64,000 bases of DNA from Odontesthes bonariensis (taxonomy: Eukaryota > Chordata > Actinopteri > Atheriniformes > Atherinopsidae). Shown piece by piece: positions 49,801-60,600 of the stretch. The DNA lies in NCBI RefSeq assembly GCF_027942865.1, contig NC_134517.1, positions 17,242,009 to 17,306,008 of the forward strand. The letters are read 5' to 3'. The notes under the pieces are model-generated. The model ran no database searches. It had not been told where the DNA came from and was given only the letters and a program-made list of their open reading frames with translations. Each line of letters begins with the position of its first letter. Positions within the stretch are counted from its first letter, which is position 1. The translations under genes were made by a program, and so were the position numbers.

Positions 49801-51637
49801 CCAACGTAAAAGCAGATTGTTTTGCCACTGACGGCCTCGTTGTCACTAGTTTTCATGCCATTGAACTGTCAAACTGAAAGTTCTCCAACGGGAAGCTGGT
49901 TGCTGATTTGTGTCAGTGACGAATGGCTGCACACAAGCGTTTTGGCCCGCCAGCAGCCATGCCTGCCTCATGACATGGCTGATGGGTCACTGGCAGCTGT
50001 TTCCATAAGGTACCAACTCTAACTGTAATATCCCTTTTTACTCTGGTGCTGCAGTTTGGAGTCTGCCTCAGCGTTTTTCTATTTCCGTGCCTTTCTGCTG
50101 CTCTAAGCACGTTCGACATTAGGATATGTATAGCTGCACAAATTAGGCTATCATCCTCCTTAGAATTGAACAAAGATTATGGAAAAGTAACAGTTGAGGG
50201 AAGGTCTGGGGTACACATCGATCGATATTCTTTTTTTGCGTAGACACACCTTGCCCCAGCTATTTTTTTTTTCTCCCTACTGGAAAAACCTCTTCATCAG
50301 GTTGGCAGGTGCTCTCTGTGGCCAGACAACAGTAGGAGCTGCTGGTACCAGTGGGGGGGGGGGATATGATCCTTCACCGACTACTCACTCACACGCGCCG
50401 TCGGTTATGATTGTGGATGTGATTGTTCTAATGTTATTATTGCAATTTCTTACAAGTTGGATCAAAAAAAAAAAAAAAAGACCTATAAAAAAGTTAGATT
50501 AAATCTAATATCTTACAAACTCTTGTGTAGTCACGGTTACCGATTTGAGAATATGAACACATTTCTATGCTTCGTCTGAGTAAATTGTTTAACGACATTT
50601 TGCAAGACACTGGAGGCATACAGTCACCGCTGAACGCCAGCACCCGAATTTCCTCTTTCTCTATGGCATGTCAAATCAGTTCTTTCTGCTGATGTGAAAG
50701 AAGTGTGGCTTGTTTGTTTTTGTTGTTGTTGGTTTTTTTTCCTGGTGGGAGATAAAAAGGGTGGCAGAGTGATGCTGGGCAGGTTGATCGAGGGACAAGG
50801 GGAGAGGCGCTCCGGCAGTCGGTCTCGCTGCCCGCGCATGCGCTAGCACTCATTCACTGTCTGCCATCCTCCCTTACTCTTGTCACTCTGTCTCTTTTTC
50901 TTCCTCCCACATTCCTTTTTTCATCCTCGACCTACTTTCTTGGTGGTGGTGGTGGGCGTCGCTATACAACATGGAGCCGAGTGTGAAAAACACAAAGCAG
51001 AACTGGGACAGATTCTTCATGCTGCACAGATCACTCTGGAGGATTACACCCCATCTCTGTCCACTGCACTGTTCACGCATCCTGCACCTCGAGTTTGCTG
51101 TTCTGCTGTTACCGGGGCCCCTTGGGTTCTTGCATCAGCTCAGTCAGCATGCAAGCGCTCTCCCCCACCAGACATGATTGCAGTATGTTATTGTACCAGT
51201 AAACCAGTAAGTTCTTTGGAACTCTAAAGAGCACTTTACCTTGTTTAAGATCCAAAGCTTTTTACATTCGATGGAAAACATGCAAAGCTGCCAGCTGGTT
51301 TTGACTTTAAGACTTGATTTAGTGACCAGATGATAACACGATAAAGTGAGCACACGGGCTAAAAGCCGATTTCACACGTATGACACGTATGATTTAGTTT
51401 CCTTTAACACCGTAAAACACAATTTAAGTGTGCGGAAATCATTCTGATCACTGACACCAGTGTGGGTTTGCTGTGTCCTTCCTTTCTCTCTGTCTGTTTT
51501 TTTTTTCTAGTGAAAGTGATCCTGTATCCAACAAAGAAAAGTTAACTAAGCTAACCCCTTCTTAAAAGTACTGTCAAGCAATAAGTTTTTAATGCCGGCT
51601 AATTGTGTTGCTTCACATTTGTTTTAATCAAAGAAGA

Positions 51638-51676
<39 letters not shown>

Positions 51677-54600
51677 CGCTTCCACTTCCACTTCCGTAAG
51701 GTTGTGTTGTGGCAGAATAGCGAAGCTGCCACTGCATGCAGATTACTAACTGTCAGGGATTAAGTATCTCGATGAGTCCAAGTTTCAGGATAAGTGTTAT
51801 CTAAATGCTGCTCGTCATGTTCTCTGAAGTGGAAATAAAAGCCCATTTGATGACAAGTTATGAGGCTATCATGCAGTCCCTCTTCGGCAGTCAAGTTGTT
51901 CTGAACAGACACGCACTACCAGGAGTCAGGATTTCTGGATATGTCACAGTACACAACCCAAGATAACCGGAACACTTCTATCAGTTTGCAGGAGGTCAAC
52001 GCATTTTTTTGTTATGCATCGTGCAGCGCCGAGCTTTGGCCCTGGTGCGCCCTCATACCATCACAGATTCTGGCTTTTGCACCTTAAGCTGACAACGGCC
52101 AAAGTCTCAACAAATTCTTCCTCGCGTTGCCAGTTTCATGGTTTTGTGGCCAGCTTTTTTTTACCCGGCGTGACGTTTCCGTAACTCTCCTTCAGTTCTA
52201 AATTGAGATGTTGTGTGATTTGACATAAGTGGCCCTGGCCATAACCCAGATTGTTTGTGGTTATTGTTACTTTTGATGTTTTATAATTTCTTGGAAGAAC
52301 ATGAAGCTTGGTTGTGCAGATGCATTAAAAACTCCCTCCATCAGTCATCCTGCCCACTGCCATCTGTCAGTCTGGGCATGAATTTCTTCTCATGTGGATT
52401 TAGACCGACTTAATCTGTTGTTGACTCACAGCAAAGATTATTTGGTTTTGGACCCAGCCATTTTTGATTGATTTGCAACCTTGGACCCTTCCTGTGTTAC
52501 TTCTTTCTCACTTCACACCATGTCTTCTCCTCAGTTACCATGGTGATGGGGATCCCCACAGTGAAGCGGAAGGTGAAGTCCTATTTGTCAGAGACACTGC
52601 GTTCACTGATAGACAAGCTCTCACCTGAAGAGAAGCTTGACTGTGTCATCATAGTGTTTATTGGGGAGGTGAGATTTCAAGTAGAGCATTAGTTATCTCC
52701 ACAATAAATAGTTGGGAATAATCGAATAAAATGGGGCTGTGTGGGTGTAATATGTCTTCCTTGTACATTCTTTACAGACTGACCTGGAGTATGTTCACAG
52801 TGTGGTTGCTGGCCTGGAGAAAGAGTGAGGACACTTCGCTTGCTTCTTGAAAGATGCATTAAAGCTCAAAATACAAAGATTTCTGAACACCAAGAGAGAG
52901 CTTTGTCACACTTTTGACTGAGCTGCTTTTTTTTTTTGGCCACAGATTTTCTACAGAGCTGAGCTCAGGCTTGCTGGAGGTAATCTCCCCGCCAGCCGCC
53001 TATTACCCTGATCTCACCAACCTCAAAGAGACTTTTGGAGACTCCAAAGAGAGAGTCAGGTAAGACGAGCAATGACGGGCATCGCAGCTTGTTTTTATGT
53101 GGTCCTTCAGAGCTTCAGCTCTTATTTAGCAAAAAAAAAAAAAGAAAAAAACGTGACCGACATTGTTTTGTGAAATGGGTAGAAACCAGCCCCGAGAGAG
53201 TGTAATGCAGGAAAGCTACGGGATGGCAGGAAAAAGAAACAGAGGGATGAGTCAGGAAGAAGTGGGAGGGAGAGAGCAAGTGAAAGCTTTTAGGTAGGTT
53301 GACTGGGCGCTTAATATTCCACAGGCATTTGTCAAAGTCAGAGCAAGGTCAGCAGCAGCGGCACTCTACCTCCGTCTCACTGTAGTGCTCAGTATGATCC
53401 TCGCTGCTTATCTTCTCTTATAGTTGGCTTCATTAAAAATCTATTTATAGAGCAGTGGAGACTTGCAATATGTACTCAGATAATAGCGCTTAGGAGCGCT
53501 TCGCTGTGTTTGTGGATTTTCTTGAGCACAGACGTTTTCTGACAGGAATCTTAATCTAACGGGATCTTATCTCGCAGTATCTCGTTCTGGATAGCTTTGT
53601 CCTCGTGTAAAGAAAAAAAGCTTAATTGAATTCTCTTGCAACCAACGTTTGCAACGCTCGACCGCCTGGCGCACTTGGAAACCGTTTTTTGTAGTGCATC
53701 TTTACACGTCTGTTAGAGGTATGCAAATGTGCATGCGTATGAGAGAGTGCATGTGTTATCAGAAATATGTCTGTCGCAGCTCCCGCACAAGAACACCTGC
53801 GGTCCTGGGCGAGCATTCTTCAGTCAGACTGCTGCATCATTTGGATCAAACGATTAGCGTGACAGTTGTGGTTCATGAATTATTCAAACAGAATCTGCTG
53901 TCGCAACTGTTGCTCAGATACCCGGGAGTATAGTTTTGCTTTTTGCATTCAGATGCACTTAGACATGCTTTTGGCAGATATATTATACCTAAAGATACCT
54001 TCAAATGCTGTAAGATTGATTCAGTTCTCATGTATAAACACTGTGTGCTTTCTCTTGGTGTGTTAAGAATTTCTTCTTGTTTTTTTTTTTTAAGATGGCG
54101 AACAAAGCAGAATTTGGATTATTCCTTCCTCATGATGTATGCTGTGAGCAAAGGGGTTTATTATGTCCAGGTATGTCCTCAAATTATTATTATTTTTCTT
54201 TTTAAAGTTTGACATTTGACATCATAGTGTTATCTAATGCTACCATTAGGGTTGGAATGGCATATAAAACCCTAAATGGTCTATTAATGACTTCAGTTTC
54301 TGCATCATGGTTTGGTTTGTGTTTTTACAGCGGAAGAAAAAGAAGAAACACGTAGCATTGACATATCGGTTGTATTTTGTAAAACTAGCACTGTGACATG
54401 TACAGCGTTGTGCAAAAGCCTTGAGCAACACGGTTTTTACATTCATGAAATGGTTGCAGACATATTTATGCAAACATAGATGGAAATGGTTCATGACAAA
54501 AGCTGTTTGTTCAATTCTAACGAGCTTGAAAGTATTTGGTCTGACCACCTTTTAAGCCTGGTTTATAGTCGGTAACGCAAGACGCAACGCAAGACGCAAC

Positions 54601-57600
54601 GCAAGCCCTTGCGTGGTTGCAAGCCCCCCCTTGCATGCTTGCGTGTGTCACCTCAATTTTCTAAACTTTACGCAAGACGCAAGCGCAAGCCACTGGCTGT
54701 GTTCGAAACCGCCTACTACTTGAAAACGGCATACTCATCGATCTGACAGTATGCAGAGCGTTTACACACAGTGCACTTCACTCCTGCCCGAGCCGAAATC
54801 AGCCAGCCTGAAAAGCTGATTTCCCTTAAGCTATAAACTCTGTAAATATATAACTTTAGCAACATTTGAAACATTTTCAGGCGAGAAAGTAGTCGTTTAG
54901 ACCCCCAAGGTGTTGAAAATCTGACAAAATACCGGCTATTTACAAGAAGAAGAAGCATGAATCCACTCGAAGAGGTCCTGGCGGTGAATTTCCTTTCATC
55001 GTAGTAGGCTTGTCATTGAAAAAACCCGCTACTCCACCTACTGTCCTGGCGGTGAATCGCCACGCAGCACACGCAAGCGCCGGCAAAGCTAAATGAAGCA
55101 TAAACGTCTCGAGCCATTAACACAAGCGCAAGACGCAAGCGCAAGACGCAAGCGCAAGGGCAGTTAAAAGAAGTATAACTCAGCCTTTATTCTTCGACGA
55201 GCTTTGTTATTTCTTTAAGCAGCCTTCAGGAATAGTTCTCCAGGCTTCTTGAAGGACATTCCAAAGCCTGCCTTTTTGTTCTGTTCTTTGTCAAGATGAT
55301 CCCACACTGCTTCGATAATGTTGAGGTCTGGGCCCTGACACCTGATTTTCAGTCCTATTTTTGTGTCGTTTGGCATAGCTCAGCCTTTTCTCCCTGTTTC
55401 CCCTTCCTTAAGAATGGCTTCTTGACAGCCACCCTTCCATGGAGACCATGTCTGATGAGGCTTCAGTGAACTGAAGGTCCAGATGCGTCTCTCAGTTCCT
55501 GTGTCAGGATTTATTCCGATTCCTTAAGGACACCATTATCAGATGAAGTTCATCAGCTGAAGATTGTTTTTAGGCTGGCAACTTCTTCTTTTGTCCTCCA
55601 CCTGTCCAGTTTCCTTAGTTTTCTTTTTAAAGAAAACAATGCACGCCATGTTGAGATTTTCCAAATTTTGTGCTAACAGGTTTTAGGAATCACATTGTTA
55701 TTGGAAAAAAACAACCTTTATTTTATTCATTTATTTCAATTGTTTCGTTGCCGAGTTATCCTTTTAATATGTAGATACAACACTGGTTCAGCCCTTGAGT
55801 TGGATGTCTTTTTATGATGGAATGATTCACAGCTCAATGCTAAGTGGTCTAACAACAACAGCCAAAAAAATCCACAACATATTCCTCTAAAACCTTCAGA
55901 AAGCCCGGAGAACTATTCCTCAAAACCCCTTTGAAAAAAGTCCGGCCCCTTGGAAGTAAAACATGAAGAAGTGTGGCATAGCTCAAGACTTTTGCGCGAC
56001 TCTGTAAAAGTAATCCATCAATAGTCTTCATCAAGGCTTCATGTGACGTATTCATAATAAAGGTTACGTAATTACCCATGATAACCAGAAATTAAGTTTG
56101 TGTTTCAAATTACAAGTTTTTTTTTTTTTTTTTAAAGGGCTTTTTATGTTCTCAACGTGCTGAGTTAAATAGTGCTTTCATGTTTTTTTCCTCTGTTATC
56201 TCAACCTTGAGGGAAGCGACCATCTTATTTGAATAAGCTTGATTTGAATTTGCATTAGACAAAACTACAGGAACCTGTCTTTGGTGCATTTGTTTCGGAG
56301 CTCCATGTATTAGCTGGCCAATTGTGGGAGGGCACGTTGCACTCTCTGGCCTGATGTGGAGGCTGAGTGCAATGCGTGGTGTTAAATTGCTGTATAAAAC
56401 TAATGGAAAAACAGGCTGCGTACTAAGATGCTGTCCCAACAAATCAAAAGTATGTCTCATGCCTAACCGTATTTTCTGTGCTTCTCAAGATGAATGCAAG
56501 TACTTTCATTCAAGTTTCCCCCATTACAACTTGTTGGAGATTTAACATGGATTTTTATAGATATTTCTTTTACTTTTACATGTCATATCAAATTAAACAT
56601 GGCATGTATCATCTGGAAGCAGCGTTGCCATCCTCGATCATTGAAAAGCTTTCTTTGCTTAGCTGGGCAACCAGTTGTTGATATGAAGTTCTCGCACTCG
56701 TTCACAATTGATCTGTTTTCTGTGACAATCTTTCATGCTTCTGTCTTATTCATGGAACGTGTCGTTTGTATTATCTGCTCTCGCACGGAGGGAAGAGGTA
56801 TCGTCTGCCTTACTGTGAACTGGTACTGGTAGTTTAGTGCCTCTTAACTCGGCTTAGAAAGTTGTTTTGTATGAACATAGAGGAGTCTCCTTCCTGCTGC
56901 CCCCCTCCCTCCGTCAACAATAACCCCCGACTACAGCCCAAAGAGTAGTTTGTTGAGCCGTTTTTTAATGTTTTTGTTTTTATGCTCCTGCAGCTGGAGG
57001 ATGACATCGTGGCTAAACCCAACTACTTTGCCACCATGAAGAACTTTGCCCTGCAGCTCTCTTCGGAGGACTGGATGATCCTGGAGTTCTCTCAGCTTGG
57101 CTTCATCGGTACTACCCGTTCATATTTGATCCGCCTTGAGCATCTGCCAGGGCTCTGCCAGTCAACCGATCTCAAAGGCAACCAAAAGTGTCATTGGAAA
57201 GTAATTTTGAAATCCACTTTTCAAGGCATGGACATTCTTAAACACCTCTAGGTGTTTATCATAAAGAAGACAGTCGCAGTGTTGGCTGCATGTGAAGCAG
57301 CCTGCGAGGAAAAGATGCAAATTATACGGATAATCAGCGAAACTGGGTCATTGCTGTTGGCAGGGGAGAGAGAATCCACGTTAAGCATGTTGCTACAGTT
57401 TGTGAATGAGGAATCTTTATACTTTACCCCATTTCCTGCCTTGTTTTCAAGATTAAGCATGCACAGTAAACATTCTATTCAAAGCCAAGACCCAAGGCCC
57501 CATTTTAAAAAAAAAAAAAAGAGAAAAAAAGGAAAAGCTCCTCAAAACCTTGGCATTGTTTGAAAAAACAGCCCGAGGGTTTCTGAAGAGCTTGACTGAA

Positions 57601-60600
57601 TTGTCAGCGTCCACTAAATAGTTTTATTTCTCAGCCTCTGAAGAAATTCTAAATTAAGTCATTTAAAGGGACACTAGGTAGCATTTTTACCTAAAATTAT
57701 AGCCTTCAGGAGTTTAACAAAGGATAAACAAGTCAAAAGTAAGCGAATGAAGCCTGTCTCGCTCCCAACAGGGGTCTGTATGCTGAAAATCCCATATGTA
57801 ACTTCGGCAGGAGCGACCCGCTTCTGAAGTGTCGTGATGCGCGAGAAGAGTCGTTTGTGTTTACGGCACTTAGCTAGGTACTGTATGCTAGCTGTAGTTG
57901 TAGCTATGTGTTCGCTTGCGTTGAAGAGTCAACACCAAGCGTTTCATATTCTGCCTTTCACAGACTGAATATGAAACGTTCGATGTTGGCACTTCCCATC
58001 TTTGTGAAATTTCTCCAAGCGTGATCTTGTTCATCTACCATAGTGACCTGCGTTTTAGATCATAAAGAGACAGGTGATGACGGTGCTCTAATTCCTCCTG
58101 AGTTCGAGACGTAGCCTAGCTTCAGAAATACACGGACTGACCTGATTAGAATAAGAATAGCGTTTTGATCCGAACAAGAATTGTTATCTACAAATGAAAA
58201 TTGATTAATTTGTGATTGTAATCGGAATAGTGTAGAGCTAGTCTGCGTTTATTGCGGCGTGTGTTGGTAGTGCCTGCGCGCATCTGTCTAAGATGTAACT
58301 TTTGTAAGTGTCTGCTAATACAAAGGAATCACTCCACGAATACACCATGAGGGAAGAATCCCATTCAAGATCAGCAACAGTCCATCCATACATCCATACA
58401 TCCATTATCTGCCGCTTGTCCGGGGATCGGGTCGCGGGGACAGCAGCCTGAGCAGAGAAACCCAGACGAGCTGTCCCCGGCCACTTCCTCCAGCAACAGG
58501 ATTATAGCATATTATCTTGAGTTCTCTCTTCAGAAAATCTCTGATTATAGTATCTTACGTGGGCAGTCTACACTTGTGAATCAGATGACCTAACTACACT
58601 GACTAAATAACACAACGGCAGCATTCGCCACGATGGTTAGTTAGTGGGTGTGTACAGGTGGGGATTTTTACGACAGTGTAGAATTTCAGTTTGACCAATA
58701 GAGATCGCTATACTGCCGCTAAACTACCTTGTATCCCTTTAAAACCATTAACAATTAAGAGGTTAAATCTTTCCCCTTATTTTGTAAGTTGTTGACTTCA
58801 TCTTCATGTAAATCAGTTCAATGAGACAAAAATCTGTGTTCCTTTATCTTGGAAACGATCGCATTACGGAGAGGGAGATGAACCAAGAAGTTGCAAAATC
58901 CCAAAATCAGCCCATGAAGGCTGTTAGTGGTTCAACTGATGCTCCAATAAATTTCAAAAATATATATATATTATACCTTTTTATTTGTTTTTTTCCAATT
59001 CACAAACCAGCGATTCACTTATACACACAACATTTTGATAGACCGCTTGCAGCATAGATCTTTTTTTTTTTTTTGCCACAGCAAAAACACTACTTTGTTG
59101 CTCAAGTTGAGTGATTTTATTCACACTGTGGCAACAAGTCCCTTGGGTCTCTTTCATTGGTTTAAACATCTCTTTGCAAATATTTGTTTGCCGTTGTGCT
59201 TCTGTGGAAGATCTACTAACATTTCTGAACTTGCTCTCCTTTTCCTGCAGGAAAAATGTTCCAGGCGTCAGACCTAAACCTCATTGTTGAGTTCATCCTT
59301 ATGTTCTACAAAGAGAAGCCTATTGACTGGCTGCTGGATCATATTCTCTGGGTCAAAGTCTGCAATCCTGAGAAAGATGCGGTACGGATCTGCAATTACT
59401 CTACGGGTAAAAGCGTCAGTGTAAGTGAGGTGAGTCTTATTCATCCTCCTTTCTTCCTTCTTTTGTTGCTTTTTCCAGAAACACTGCGAGCGGCAGAAGT
59501 CCAGCCTCCGTGTGCGGTTTAGACCGTCACTGTTTCAACACGTAGGACTCCATTCATCTCTTGCTGGAAAGATACAGAAACTCACAGTGAGTCTTGTGCC
59601 CTGACAGTTGTTTATTTTTAAAAATCGGTATTAGCTGCTTCCTGTGCAGAAACACTGATTTCCCTTCTCTCTGCTTGTGTAGGACAAGGACTTCCTGAAG
59701 CCGTTGCTTCATAAGATGCACGTTAATCCCCCAGCTGAGGTGTCCACTTCAATGAAGGTATGAAATTCTCATGCGTACAAAATATGCGTTTATTGCATTT
59801 AATACAAAATAATGGGACGAATAAAATGGCAAATGTGTATCTCGTATCGTGCAGGTGTATCAGGGTCACACGTTGGAGAAGACATACCTAGGAGAGGATT
59901 TCTTCTGGGCCATCACTCCTACTTCAGGAGACTACGTCCTTTTCAAATTTGACAGGCCTGTTAGCATAGAAAGGTAAATTAGCAAGTTGAGTTGTCTGTT
60001 TACATAATGTTTGTGTGCACAGCTCCTCTTCGTTTGTCTTGGAATTAAAGGATGTGCATCCTGTCCAAGCCAGCCTATTATATATACATAGCATTTAGAC
60101 ACAATGTCTCCAACATTTTCGCATGCAGTTTGAAGCAAAAATCAGTCCTTTCGATTTTTATAAGCTGCTGCCTGTCACCGATTCAGGTCTAGCTTTAGTG
60201 TGGTTGTACATCTCTGGAGAGCAGCATGAGCTAATGAGGGTGCTCTAAATTAAGCATTCTCGGGCCAGCCTCCTCCTCTTCCTCTGTGGAGGCGGGTTTG
60301 TGAGGGAGGAAAACGCTGAAATGTAAGGGGATGTTGAAGCCAGACTGAAAACGCAGAGCAGAGCAAAGCAAACCTTGAATACATGTTCATATTCAGACAA
60401 AACGAGAGTGTGTTTATTGTATCCACTGGTTTAGTGACAATGATGTAAGGACAGTGTAAGTAGAAGCTGATATGGAAGGAGAAAAGTAGCATTGCAATGT
60501 TTTTTTGTTTCATATCTGCCATTTAATACAAGTAAATGCACACATCCACAAGCTCAAAGTTGTCAAACTGATTTAGATCAAGAGCGCTTTGAATCTTCTA

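Noticed and set aside
50971..51227. Open frame starting [15 protein letters not shown] as an extra mgat4a exon
   Set aside because: Not in any MGAT4A protein known to me, lacks fitting acceptor and donor phases, and overlaps other open frames in the same GC-rich patch.
54246..54548. 100-residue open frame on the minus strand in mgat4a intron 7
   Set aside because: It crosses the end of the Tc1-like element and has no transposase or other similarity in that frame.
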